From NCBI RefSeq assembly GCF_016461785.1, contig NZ_JAEMUH010000014.1, positions 62,001-126,000 of the forward strand: a stretch of 64,000 bases of DNA, given 5' to 3'. The notes under the pieces are model-generated. The model saw only the letters and a program-made list of their open reading frames with translations, was not told the DNA's origin and did no database searches. The number at the start of each line of letters is the position of its first letter. Position 1 is the first letter of the stretch. Position numbers and translations under genes: made by a program. This stretch comes from Marinomonas ostreistagni. GTDB lineage: Bacteria > Pseudomonadota > Gammaproteobacteria > Pseudomonadales > Marinomonadaceae. Positions 18,327 to 26,265 of the stretch are shown here, piece by piece.

Positions 18327-19625
18327 ATGAGCCTAATCGACGATTTTAATCTTCTTGAATTGCCAACCAATGCAACGGAGCAGGAAGCCAAAGCCGCCTA
18401 CCGTCGTTTAGCACGTCGTTTTCATCCTGATAAAAACCCCGGAACGGATACTACCGAACACTTCCAACGTATTCATGACGCCTACCAAAATGTCTTATCG
18501 GCGATTAAACGCAGTCAAGGACAAGAGTGGAAGCCTTATGATTTTACTGAAAAAGCCACCTCTAAGAATACTTCAGGCTTTGAGCGTTATGAATTTGACA
18601 ACGACGCCAAACAGCGCGAGTACGTTAAAGAACAACAGCGCGCCTACGAACAAATGAAACGTAGCAACGCTCAACAAGACCGCGTCCGAGAAGAAGCCTT
18701 ACGCAACGCTCGAAGCACCTTGCATCAGCGTAGAATGAATGCACTGTATGAAGAGATGCGTAAAAGTGATGCCTCTCAATCTTTTCATAGCAATGAATAT
18801 GAGACACAACATCAATCGCATCAAGACAGTGAAAAAGAGCCTTTTAATTCTGTCGATCAAGAAAGCTTCTTTGAGTCAAAAAATCAACATACAAATAACG
18901 CTAACATAGTCCCGTTTACTCGCTATGCAGCCAAAGCTGCTTTTGTAACCTGCACTTACTTAGCAACTTTTGCGATGGGGATATACAGCACGAACTATTG
19001 GAATGACATAATCAGTTCGTCCTCAGATGACGTGCAGGAGTACGTTGGCGGTCTGTATCCACAGTATCGTTTGGGCGAGCATTATACTCTTGATAGCACG
19101 AGGCTGTTTACGGAACCGAGTGTTGCTTCAGACATTAAGCAAACCATCCCTGTCATGCAATCTGTCGATGTCATTCAGGCACAAGGCGATTGGTTCACCC
19201 TGAGCTTCAAGGGGATCACTGGTTGGTCAAAAGCAGAAAACTTTGGTTTCGGTACAGCCGAACGAGCCCTGCAAACAGGTTGTGTCGGCCATCCCGGTGT
19301 CGCCCCTATTCATGGTGAAATCATTGGTCATGCCGAAGGTACAAGTCGCCTTAGAATCATTAATCAGCTATCCGAATCGAGCATGCTGACCTTTCAATCT
19401 TTAGAAGGCTTACCTCCCTTTTCAATTTATCTTCACGCTAACCAACCTTTTGCCGCCAACTTTATCCCAAAAGGAAGCTATCGGTTGGTGTTAGAGACAG
19501 GTTCACTGTATCATCACGCCTGTCAGCGTTTCCTATTTAATGAGCAACAGCGCACTGTGCTAGAACAAGTCAGTTTTGCCAGCACGGAACAAACGCTTAG
19601 CTTGAGAAACCTAGATACTCCGTAA
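18327..19625 (+). CDS. Membrane-anchored J-domain protein with SH3-like region
   Basis: 432 residues. An N-terminal J domain (about 5-70) has the HPD motif in RRFHPDKNPGTD, so it should stimulate a DnaK ATPase. A charged, glutamine-rich helical stretch (about 85-185) follows, then one membrane segment (about 205-225) and a domain (about 240-305) with the look of a bacterial SH3 domain (TEPSVASDIKQTIPVMQSVDVI, GDWFTLSFKGITGWSKAENF). The last 120 residues are unassigned. It is not canonical DnaJ, lacking the Gly/Phe and zinc-finger regions. The J domain would be cytoplasmic and the SH3-like part periplasmic. It is 28 bases upstream of trmJ. Confidence 0.75.
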   Translation: MSLIDDFNLLELPTNATEQEAKAAYRRLARRFHPDKNPGTDTTEHFQRIHDAYQNVLSAIKRSQGQEWKPYDFTEKATSKNTSGFERYEFDNDAKQREYVKEQQRAYEQMKRSNAQQDRVREEALRNARSTLHQRRMNALYEEMRKSDASQSFHSNEYETQHQSHQDSEKEPFNSVDQESFFESKNQHTNNANIVPFTRYAAKAAFVTCTYLATFAMGIYSTNYWNDIISSSSDDVQEYVGGLYPQYRLGEHYTLDSTRLFTEPSVASDIKQTIPVMQSVDVIQAQGDWFTLSFKGITGWSKAENFGFGTAERALQTGCVGHPGVAPIHGEIIGHAEGTSRLRIINQLSESSMLTFQSLEGLPPFSIYLHANQPFAANFIPKGSYRLVLETGSLYHHACQRFLFNEQQRTVLEQVSFASTEQTLSLRNLDTP

Positions 19626-19653
19626 TCTGATAACGTAAACGAGTTACCATTTC

Positions 19654-20415
19654 ATGCTTAGCAATATTCGCATTGTACTGATCAATACCTTCCATCCTGG
19701 CAATATCGGCGCTATCGCACGCGCTATGAAAAACATGGGGTTAAGCAACTTATATTTGGTTGATCCAAATGACTACCCATCAGAAGAAGCGACAAGCCGT
19801 GCGGCCGGTGCTGTAGATCTGTTAGAAAATGCGACCATTGTGAACACTCTTGAAGAGGCGATTTCAGACTGTAGTTTAGTAATTGGTACCAGCGCCCGCC
19901 ATCGTACCTTTCAGCTGCCGATCATGAACGCCCGCGAATGTGCTGAGACGGTTATCCCAGAAGCTAAAGAGCACAATATTGCGATTTTATTTGGCCGTGA
20001 AACAATGGGACTTTTAAATGAAGAAATCGCCCAGTGTCATCGCCAAGTCTACATTGATGCAAACGATGAATACCCTGTCCTGAACATTTCTCAAGCGGTA
20101 CAGATCGTGGCTTATGAAATTTGGATGGCTCACCAAAATGAACAGATTCATGAGAAGGTTGTGCCTGAGTACCCGCGTAAAAAAGAAATGGACTTGTTCT
20201 ACGAACACCTTGAAGAAACGCTGTATGGCATCAACTTCGTCGTTCGCAACCACCCAGGTAAGGTACTCGACAAACTTAAGCGCTTCTTCAACCGCTCACG
20301 TCCCGAGAAGCAAGAATTAGGTATTTTACGTGGTGTTCTAGCCGCGGTCGATCGTGAAGCTGGCCTGAATGAAGGCATGAGTCACGAGGCGAAGAAAACC
20401 AAAGAGCAGGAATAA
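19654..20415 (+). CDS. trmJ: tRNA (cytidine/uridine-2'-O-)-methyltransferase TrmJ
   Basis: 253 residues (E. coli TrmJ 246). SPOUT-family enzyme that 2'-O-methylates position 32 of several tRNAs. Motifs: NIGAIARAMKNMG, TSARHRT, ALLFGRET-like ILFGRETMGLLNEE, and the knot segment YPVLNISQAVQIVAYE. The C-terminal extension is helical, as in TrmJ rather than TrmL. It is followed by a REPIN at 20473. Confidence 0.93.
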   Translation: MLSNIRIVLINTFHPGNIGAIARAMKNMGLSNLYLVDPNDYPSEEATSRAAGAVDLLENATIVNTLEEAISDCSLVIGTSARHRTFQLPIMNARECAETVIPEAKEHNIAILFGRETMGLLNEEIAQCHRQVYIDANDEYPVLNISQAVQIVAYEIWMAHQNEQIHEKVVPEYPRKKEMDLFYEHLEETLYGINFVVRNHPGKVLDKLKRFFNRSRPEKQELGILRGVLAAVDREAGLNEGMSHEAKKTKEQE

Positions 20416-20472
20416 AACTAACTTGCCATTCTACCTTATTCCAATCAGGGAATCTGTGTTTGAATCGAAGAT

Positions 20473-20528
20473 GTAGGACCTCGGTTTCCGAGGGATAGCA
20501 GCTTATCCTGCGCACAGCGCAGTCCTAC
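20473..20528. repeat. REPIN copy B (paired inverted GTAGGAC hairpins)
   Basis: GTAGGAC at 20473-20479 runs into hairpin CCTCGG-TTT-CCGAGG (20479-20493). After about 16 bases a second hairpin, TGCGC-ACA-GCGCA, runs into GTCCTAC at 20522-20528, the exact inverse of the head. The same unit recurs at 23948-24003 and 26124-26179. Flanks (TTTGAATCG before, AATCAAAGGCCAGATT after) are conserved in other copies. It lies between convergent trmJ and the TerB-like gene. Confidence 0.8.
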
Positions 20529-20578
20529 AATCAAAGGCCAGATTAAGTTATCAGTAGATAACATACGGTATATACGTC

Positions 20579-21016
20579 TTATTTCATTTCTTCAATGACT
20601 GCCAATTTTGCTTGTATAAATTCCGAGTGCTGCATAAATAAGAGTTCGCTAATTTTTCGAATTCGATGATCTTCGTGAGCATCAAGCTTGCCATCTGCAT
20701 AGGCTACTCGCCATAAGCATTTCAATAATTCAAACTTCTGTTCTAAATTCGCCTGTTCGTTGATCACTTTTGTGAACTGGTAGGCGTCGTTAGCATCATG
20801 AATGGTACTTTTTACTTCATCAAATAAACGATCAACATCCTCACCTAAATCGCTTACAGATTTGATTGCATGTTTTGCTGATTGCTCTTCATCAGGATGT
20901 ATTTCATCATCGGCTATCACTACCTCAAGTAACAGTGCAGCAACTGCTTTTTGATAGCTAATTGGATCAACGATGGTTTCAGTTGAGCTAAATAATTTTT
21001 TTAACGCATTAATCAT
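20579..21016 (-). CDS. TerB-like (tellurite-resistance B family) acidic protein
   Basis: 145 residues, helical and acidic, with two repeats of the TerB-type metal-binding pattern: EVVIADDEIHPDEEQSA (about 31-47) and WRVAYADGKLDAHEDHRIR (about 103-121). TerB-like proteins bind metal at these acidic clusters; cellular role here unknown. The ATG overlaps the stop of the gene upstream by four bases (ATGA), so the two are co-translated. Confidence 0.8.
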   Translation of the reverse strand: MINALKKLFSSTETIVDPISYQKAVAALLLEVVIADDEIHPDEEQSAKHAIKSVSDLGEDVDRLFDEVKSTIHDANDAYQFTKVINEQANLEQKFELLKCLWRVAYADGKLDAHEDHRIRKISELLFMQHSEFIQAKLAVIEEMK

Positions 21017-21435
21017 GGAGAAACCTTAAGCCTTGTTTTTAACGCCTCAATAAGCATATTAGGGAATTGGCGATAGTCCAAATATGGGCTCCAAATACAT
21101 GAACCCGAAATATAAACAGCATGCTTACCACATACAATTTGGTCTGCATCATGCGGAATGGGCAGTTCCTCGAGAAAAGTCTTACCTACGATAACAGAAT
21201 ACTCGCCTTTCAAAGGTAGCTCATCGGCACTGAAGCAAAGCCTCGCCCTTTCCCATATATATTGATCCCTAACTATACGCCAATCCTCACCCGGCGCAGT
21301 AAGCAACTTTGCAATGATTGTGAGTATTTTGCGCCAATGGTTGCCATTCATGTCAATCAACAACTTGGGGGAGCAGTTCGAGTAATGATCCATGTGCTCT
21401 GGTAGGATGGGGGTATTTGGTAATAAGAAAATCAT
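21013..21435 (-). CDS. Conserved-looking hypothetical protein
   Basis: 140 residues; I cannot name a family with confidence. There is no signal peptide or membrane segment beyond a slightly hydrophobic start. It contains W-rich motifs (HWRKILTIIAKLL, IWSPYLDYRQFPN) and a repeated L-P-hydrophobic pattern. The four-base overlap with the TerB-like gene indicates an operon and a linked role. Confidence 0.6.
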   Translation of the reverse strand: MIFLLPNTPILPEHMDHYSNCSPKLLIDMNGNHWRKILTIIAKLLTAPGEDWRIVRDQYIWERARLCFSADELPLKGEYSVIVGKTFLEELPIPHDADQIVCGKHAVYISGSCIWSPYLDYRQFPNMLIEALKTRLKVSP

Positions 21436-21566
21436 TCTTCACATTTTATATTTGTTAACTAAGTAAATTCTAACTTCCTGCACTGTAATTTTCTGCATGA
21501 AAGCTAGTAAAAATCTTTATATTAGATTATTCTTATTTAAATAATTTTACGCACGAGGTTTATACT

Positions 21567-21965
21567 ATGGACGCATTTTTAATGCCCCTGATAGGTGGCT
21601 TACTTATCGGTCTCACTACGGCTGCTTACCTACTCCTTACAGGCAAAGTAGTCGGTATAAGTGGCATTCTGGCGCAAGCTTTGTTTAGTAAAGATCGATT
21701 CCTACCTTTTTTGTTTGTGATAGGCCTGATCATTGGTGGTAGCGCTTATGGCATTTTGGTAGAGCCATCTCAGCCCTTCCCTGAAATGAGAAGTCCATTA
21801 ATATTGATTATATCAGGCCTCTTGGTGGGCTATGGAACACGTTTAGGAAGTGGCTGTACCAGTGGTCATGGTGTTTGTGGTATTTCTCGTCTATCACCAC
21901 GCTCTTTGATTGCCACAGCGGTGTTCATGAGTACCGCCATCATCACTGTTTTGTTGACTAAGTAG
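21567..21965 (+). CDS. YeeE/YedE-family transporter, first half
   Basis: 132 residues with four membrane segments. GSGCTSGHGVCGISRLSPRS near residue 98 is the cysteine-containing signature of the YeeE/YedE (TsuA) family, which moves thiosulfate or other sulfur compounds. Known full-length members hold two such halves in one chain; here the second half is the next gene, 11 bases on. The upstream region is A/T-rich, with ATTATT and AATAAT as inverted half-sites at about 21527-21546, possibly an operator. Confidence 0.85.
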   Translation: MDAFLMPLIGGLLIGLTTAAYLLLTGKVVGISGILAQALFSKDRFLPFLFVIGLIIGGSAYGILVEPSQPFPEMRSPLILIISGLLVGYGTRLGSGCTSGHGVCGISRLSPRSLIATAVFMSTAIITVLLTK

Positions 21966-21976
21966 GAGCTGTCCGT

Positions 21977-22396
21977 ATGTACGCAATCATCACATTTTTT
22001 ACCGGCCTTCTATTTGGACTTGGTCTTGCTATATCTGAAATGACTAACCCTTCTGTCGTTATTGGTTTTTTAGATATATTTGGGAATTGGAACCCGTCTT
22101 TAATTTTTGTAATGGGCGGCGCTGTTGTGATTGGGATGATTGGTTACATCATTCGCAATCGACGAACGCAGCCGTGGTTAGCCGATAAATGGTATGTCCC
22201 AACCCGCCGCGATATCGATAAGAATTTGATCCTCGGCGCTGCGCTATTTGGCATCGGCTGGGGGCTAAGCGGTTACTGCCCAGGCCCAGGTTTAACAGCT
22301 CTTACCAATAATCCAATGGAAGGTGTTTACTTTGTCGGCGCCTTGATCGCAGGGTCTGCACTTTTTCACTTTCAAAACCATCGCAATAATGGTTAG
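21977..22396 (+). CDS. YeeE/YedE-family transporter, second half (DUF6691-like)
   Basis: 139 residues, about four membrane segments. The motif WGLSGYCPGPGLTALT is the second-half counterpart of the signature in the preceding gene. The two small proteins probably combine into one channel-like sulfur transporter. A hairpin terminator follows at 22411. Confidence 0.85.
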   Translation: MYAIITFFTGLLFGLGLAISEMTNPSVVIGFLDIFGNWNPSLIFVMGGAVVIGMIGYIIRNRRTQPWLADKWYVPTRRDIDKNLILGAALFGIGWGLSGYCPGPGLTALTNNPMEGVYFVGALIAGSALFHFQNHRNNG

Positions 22397-22410
22397 AACT
22401 CTATAGACTA

Positions 22411-22434
22411 AAAGGCTCTTCGGGGCCTTTTTTT
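22411..22434 (+). terminator. Terminator after the YeeE/YedE pair
   Basis: AAAGGC...GCCTTT hairpin with a short TCTTCGGG loop region and seven T afterwards. Confidence 0.85.
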
Positions 22435-22460
22435 ATACCCAAAAAAAGATAAAAATTTAC

Positions 22461-22489
22461 TTGACGTGAAGTACATTGCGTCTTAAATT
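22461..22489 (+). promoter_or_regulatory. Probable sigma-70 promoter of the decarboxylase
   Basis: TTGACG (22461-22466), a 17-base spacer and TAAATT (22484-22489). It implies a leader of about 150 bases before the start at 22650. Confidence 0.5.
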
Positions 22490-22555
22490 TCGCCTCGCGT
22501 CGTTGCTGAACATATTCCGCACCGCTTCAACTGCTGCGCTAGTCGCTTAAGGCCT

Positions 22556-22610
22556 AATACGCCGGATAAGTAACAGCCATAAGTAGGATGGGGGGAGGTA
22601 AAGGCGTATT
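22556..22610 (+). promoter_or_regulatory. Structured 5' leader of the decarboxylase
   Basis: AATACGCC (22556-22563) and GGCGTATT (22603-22610) form an 8-base stem enclosing a G-rich stretch (GGATGGGGGGAGG). It lies within the leader, 25 bases before the ribosome-binding site AAGGAG. A regulatory role (polyamine response, for instance) is inference only. Confidence 0.35.
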
Positions 22611-22649
22611 TTTCGGATTATGTTTTCTCAAAATAAGGAGCAATGCGCC

Positions 22650-23825
22650 ATGTCAATGATGCCTATTGATGTACATTCTTTTTACACACCTGATCAATTC
22701 AAACGCTTAAAGTCTTTGGCTGACACAAAGGAAACCCCTTTTGTTGTGATCGATACTAAAATGATCGACGAAGCGTACACTGAGTTGGCAAAAGGCTTTC
22801 CAACAGCTGATATTTTCTACGCCATCAAGGCCAACCCAGCGCCAGAAATTTTAACGCTTTTACGTGATCGCGGATCAAACTTTGATGTTGCATCCCGCTA
22901 CGAGCTAGACAAGTTACTTGCCATTGGTGGCGTGAAACCTGAGCAAGTTAGCTACGGCAACACGATCAAAAAAGCTCAGGACGTTCGCTACTTCTACGAG
23001 AAAGGTGTACGTATGTTTGCAACCGATTCAGAAGCTGACCTTCGTAATATTGCTAAAGCGGCACCTGGTTCACGAGTTTACGTTCGCATTCTGACAGAAG
23101 GTACTGTATCTGCTGATTGGCCACTGTCTCGCAAATTTGGTTGTCGCCCTGACATGGCCATGGATCTGTTGATTTTGGCTAAAGAACTAGGTTTAGAACC
23201 ATACGGTGTATCATTCCACGTAGGTTCTCAGCAACGTGATATTGGCGCATGGGATGCAGCGATTGCTAGCGTTAAAGTGATTTTTGAGCGTCTAAAGAGT
23301 GAGGACAACATCACTTTAAAAATGATCAATATGGGTGGTGGCTTCCCTGCGAACTACATCAGCCGTACTAATGATCTGGCTACCTATGCTGAAGAAATCA
23401 CTCGATTCTTGGAAGAAGACTTTGGTGATGATATGCCGCGAATTATCCTAGAGCCAGGTCGCTCTTTGATTTCAAATGCGGGCATCTTGGTAAGTGAAGT
23501 GGTATTGATTTCTCGTAAGTCACACACTGCACTTAACCGTTGGATTTTCACTGATGTTGGTAAATTTTCAGGTTTGATTGAAACGTTGGATGAGTCGATC
23601 AAATACCCTATTCATGTTGAGAAAACAGGGGAACTTGAAGAAGTGATCATTGCAGGCCCAACATGTGATAGTGCCGATATTATGTACGAGCACTACAAAT
23701 ACGGTCTACCTTTGAACCTTGCTATCGGTGATCGCTTGTACTGGTTGTCTACAGGTGCTTACACCACTACTTACAGTGCAGTAGAGTTTAACGGCTTCCC
23801 TCCGCTAAAATCCTACTACATCTAA
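22650..23825 (+). CDS. speC: Ornithine/lysine decarboxylase (type III PLP fold)
   Basis: 391 residues, the size of the small alanine-racemase-fold decarboxylases, not the 700-residue E. coli SpeC. Start at ATG 22650 with AAGGAG nine bases upstream. PLP lysine lies in FYAIKANPAP, the glycine loop in INMGGGFPANY, phosphate contact in EPGRSLISNAG, and the catalytic cysteine in GPTCDSADIMYE. It makes putrescine and/or cadaverine. Substrate preference cannot be fixed from sequence. A strong terminator follows at 23855. Confidence 0.88.
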   Translation: MSMMPIDVHSFYTPDQFKRLKSLADTKETPFVVIDTKMIDEAYTELAKGFPTADIFYAIKANPAPEILTLLRDRGSNFDVASRYELDKLLAIGGVKPEQVSYGNTIKKAQDVRYFYEKGVRMFATDSEADLRNIAKAAPGSRVYVRILTEGTVSADWPLSRKFGCRPDMAMDLLILAKELGLEPYGVSFHVGSQQRDIGAWDAAIASVKVIFERLKSEDNITLKMINMGGGFPANYISRTNDLATYAEEITRFLEEDFGDDMPRIILEPGRSLISNAGILVSEVVLISRKSHTALNRWIFTDVGKFSGLIETLDESIKYPIHVEKTGELEEVIIAGPTCDSADIMYEHYKYGLPLNLAIGDRLYWLSTGAYTTTYSAVEFNGFPPLKSYYI

Positions 23826-23854
23826 TACACTTACCTTGAATTAGGTAACAGACC

Positions 23855-23893
23855 GGCCCCCTGTGATGTTCCAACATTACAGGGGGCCGCTTT
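23855..23893 (+). terminator. Terminator of the decarboxylase gene
   Basis: A 16-base stem, GGCCCCCTGTGATGTT against AACATTACAGGGGGCC with one G-U pair, followed by GCTTTGTTT. Confidence 0.85.
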
Positions 23894-23947
23894 GTTTATG
23901 AGGCGTGCGAGCGGAGCCCCCTCGTTTACTCAATCTGGCCTTTGATT

Positions 23948-24089
23948 GTAGGACTGCGCTGTGCGCGGGACAAGATATTTTCCCTCGGAAACCGAGGTCC
24001 TAAAACTACGATTTAAATGCCGCCATCCCCGATTGAATCGGGTCGTACGAGCTGGCTCCTGTTTGCGATAGAGACATCTCCGTATGGCG
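23948..24089. repeat. Composite REP array copy C
   Basis: A REPIN (GTAGGAC at 23948-23954, GCGC-TGT-GCGC, then CCTCGG-AAA-CCGAGG at 23983-23997 and a decayed GTCCTA) is followed by the second hairpin type (CCCCGAT-TGA-ATCGGG, 24027-24042, then TCGTACGAG) and a third (ACAT-CTCCGT-ATGG at about 24074-24087). Relative to copies B and D the REPIN is inverted. This array and the terminator fill the 320-base gap between the decarboxylase and the MOSC gene. Confidence 0.78.
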
Positions 24090-24145
24090 ATTGTTGATCA
24101 ATACCTATAAGATACCTTAACGATCATTTCATCTAAGGATTATTT

Positions 24146-24979
24146 GTGTCTCTTAAAGTCTCTCAATTAGCCGTTTACCCTTTAAAATCTTGTAAAGTTG
24201 TTCCATTGAACTCATCTAGGGTCACATTATCTGGATTAGAGTTTGATCGACGCTATATGTTAATTGATGAAAAAGGGCTATTTTTAACGGCGCGAGACTA
24301 CCCTGCTCTAACACTTATCGAAGCAAGCATTACTGGTACTACGCTTTCCTTAAGCCACCCACAACAGTCTGTCGGTATCTCGATCAATCCAGATCAATTT
24401 GATGATCACTACATCGACGTTGAAATCTGGGAAACTCCCGTGCGAGGGCAATTAACCAGCAGCGAATTTGATACTTGGTTTAGCGAATTACTAAAACAGC
24501 CCGTTAAACTTGTCTATTTTGGTGATCAGTCCGAGCGCTTTACAAGTCGCAGACCGGATCTCCCTGTTGCATTTGCTGACGGCTACCCTTTTCTTTTGAC
24601 TACCGAGGCTTCACTTGAAGACCTAAACAACAGCGGCCCTCAAGTAAATGAGATGGAACGTTTTCGACCAAATATCGTCATCACTGGCAATGAACCCTTT
24701 GCCGAAGATACTTGGAAGAGAATTCGAATTGGCGATGTGATTTTTGAAAATGTTAAACCATGCGAACGCTGTATTTTTACCACATTAGACCCGAAAACTT
24801 CTGAAAGAAGCCGTAAGGGAGAGCCCCTTAAAACACTTGCCAAGTTTCGCTTAATCGCAAAAGAAGGTGTTACGTTTGGGGTGAATTTAGTCGCTGAAAA
24901 CGAGGGAAACATCAGTGTAGGTGATGAGGTAGAGATATTAGAGTTTCAGCCCGCATACCCTTACAAAGATAAGCGTTAA
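24146..24979 (+). CDS. MOSC domain protein (YcbX/mARC-like)
   Basis: 277 residues from GTG 24146, with AAGGAT six bases upstream. The N-terminal MOSC beta-barrel (YPLKSCKVVPL, GLEFDRRYMLID) and C-terminal MOSC domain with KPCERCIFTTLDPKT are present; the cysteine in that motif is the expected molybdenum ligand. YcbX/mARC enzymes reduce N-hydroxylated compounds. YcbX of E. coli has an added ferredoxin domain that is absent here. MoaCDE would supply its cofactor. Confidence 0.88.
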   Translation: MSLKVSQLAVYPLKSCKVVPLNSSRVTLSGLEFDRRYMLIDEKGLFLTARDYPALTLIEASITGTTLSLSHPQQSVGISINPDQFDDHYIDVEIWETPVRGQLTSSEFDTWFSELLKQPVKLVYFGDQSERFTSRRPDLPVAFADGYPFLLTTEASLEDLNNSGPQVNEMERFRPNIVITGNEPFAEDTWKRIRIGDVIFENVKPCERCIFTTLDPKTSERSRKGEPLKTLAKFRLIAKEGVTFGVNLVAENEGNISVGDEVEILEFQPAYPYKDKR

Positions 24980-25107
24980 TAAATTTTAACGACATCTAAT
25001 AGTACTTTAAGTAGCAAACGATTACGGTTTGCTACGAAACTCTAAGTAAATTACATGGCTAAACCTCTACAACAGACATAAGCTTTAGTCAAAGGGAGGT
25101 GATTGTC

Positions 25108-25608
25108 ATGAATACAGTCAACACTAAAAACTGCCCTTACGATCTCACAGCAGATACGTTAAAGACAGGATCTATATTTGGAGCCCTCAGCGCTTCGTCC
25201 ATTGATTACTTAGTGAATCGTGGAAAAATGCTTCATTTAAAAGAAAATGAGCAGCTTTTTGGCGATGGTGATAAAGGTGACAGTTTTTTTATTATTATTG
25301 AAGGCGCTCTAAGCTATTACCGAGACCAAAGCGACGTATCATCTTTAATTCGACGGGTGACATTTGGTCAAGCATTGGGATATGTAACAATGATCTCTTT
25401 GTCTTCGAGAAATGGTTATGCTGTCGCAGATTCTGACGTCGTACTATTGGAAATTGATTACTCAGTATTTGGTGAGTTCCATGATCAGTTCGCGTTTGAT
25501 TTTGGAATCTTAATACTAAACTTATCAAGAGATATGGCACGCAACATACAAATATTGAGCCATACTATTGCCGACGCTGGAATCAGCGTCGACCTTAGCA
25601 AACACTAA
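25108..25608 (+). CDS. Stand-alone cyclic nucleotide-binding domain protein
   Basis: 166 residues; start ATG 25108, with GGGAGG eight bases upstream (a GTG at 25099 overlaps that site). A single cNMP-binding beta-barrel is seen: LFGDGDKGDSFFIIIEGALSYYRD, then FGQALGYVTMISLSSRNGYAVADSDV. The phosphate-binding cassette is poorly kept: the RxA arginine and the FGE sequence are not obvious. No DNA-binding or other output domain follows. Ligand and partner are unknown. It converges on ridA, four bases apart. Confidence 0.7.
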   Translation: MNTVNTKNCPYDLTADTLKTGSIFGALSASSIDYLVNRGKMLHLKENEQLFGDGDKGDSFFIIIEGALSYYRDQSDVSSLIRRVTFGQALGYVTMISLSSRNGYAVADSDVVLLEIDYSVFGEFHDQFAFDFGILILNLSRDMARNIQILSHTIADAGISVDLSKH

Positions 25609-25612
25609 AGAG

Positions 25613-25966
25613 TTATTTTTCAGCAGCTACCACTGAGATCTCAACCAACAACTCTGCTCGCGCTAGGCGTGCTTCAACACAAGCACGCGCTGGTGCATGG
25701 CCTTCTGGAACCCAGGCATCCCAAACCGCGTTCATAGCCGCGAAGTCTTTCATATCACGAAGGTAGACAGTCGCGGAAAGCATATGTTCACGACTGGAAC
25801 CAGCTTGCTCAAGCAATGCATCAACTTTATCTAGCATAGTTTGAGTTTGCTCAGAAATATCAGTATTCGCATCCGCAGCAACTTGGCCACATAAAAAAAC
25901 CATGCCGTTATGCTTAACAATACGGCTCATACGCTGACCTACTTCTTGACGCTCAATCGCTGCCAT
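25613..25966 (-). CDS. RidA/YjgF-YER057c-UK114 family protein
   Basis: 117 residues with the RidA fold: [34 protein letters not shown] and [20 protein letters not shown], which contains the arginine that binds the substrate carboxylate. Family members hydrolyse reactive enamine/imine intermediates from PLP enzymes. GGAGAAG precedes the ATG. The early part differs from E. coli RidA, so it may belong to another Rid subgroup. Confidence 0.88.
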   Translation of the reverse strand: MAAIERQEVGQRMSRIVKHNGMVFLCGQVAADANTDISEQTQTMLDKVDALLEQAGSSREHMLSATVYLRDMKDFAAMNAVWDAWVPEGHAPARACVEARLARAELLVEISVVAAEK

Positions 25967-26123
25967 GACTACTTCTCCAATAGTTAAAAAAGCTATAATA
26001 ACAATCTAAAAGCAGTTTATCTGACTAAATTATCAAGAAAATACAGAACCATATGCTTAGTATTCTCAGTATCTTGGTAGCACAAACCCAATCCAGCGGG
26101 GAAGTTGAGTTTAAATCGTAGAT

Positions 26124-26260
26124 GTAGGACCTCGGTTTCCGAGGGGTAACAGCTTATCTCAAGCACACCGCGGCCCTACGATCAAATGCTATATTAACCG
26201 CTCGTATGACCCGATTTCATCGGGGATGATGAGCCTGAATCGCCATGCGGAGATGGCTCG
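26124..26260. repeat. Composite REP array copy D
   Basis: REPIN with GTAGGAC (26124-26130), CCTCGG-TTT-CCGAGG, a decayed second hairpin and GCCCTAC (26173-26179); then the second hairpin type in reverse (TCGTATGA, CCCGAT-TTC-ATCGGG at 26210-26224) and the third, GCCAT-GCGGAG-ATGGC (26242-26257). It ends six bases from the cobO stop and makes up most of the roughly 300-base gap between ridA and cobO. Confidence 0.8.
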
Positions 26261-26265
26261 TGCGA

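Noticed and set aside
25967..26265. Small RNA gene between ridA and cobO
   Set aside because: The hairpins are explained by the repeat array shared with other intergenic regions.
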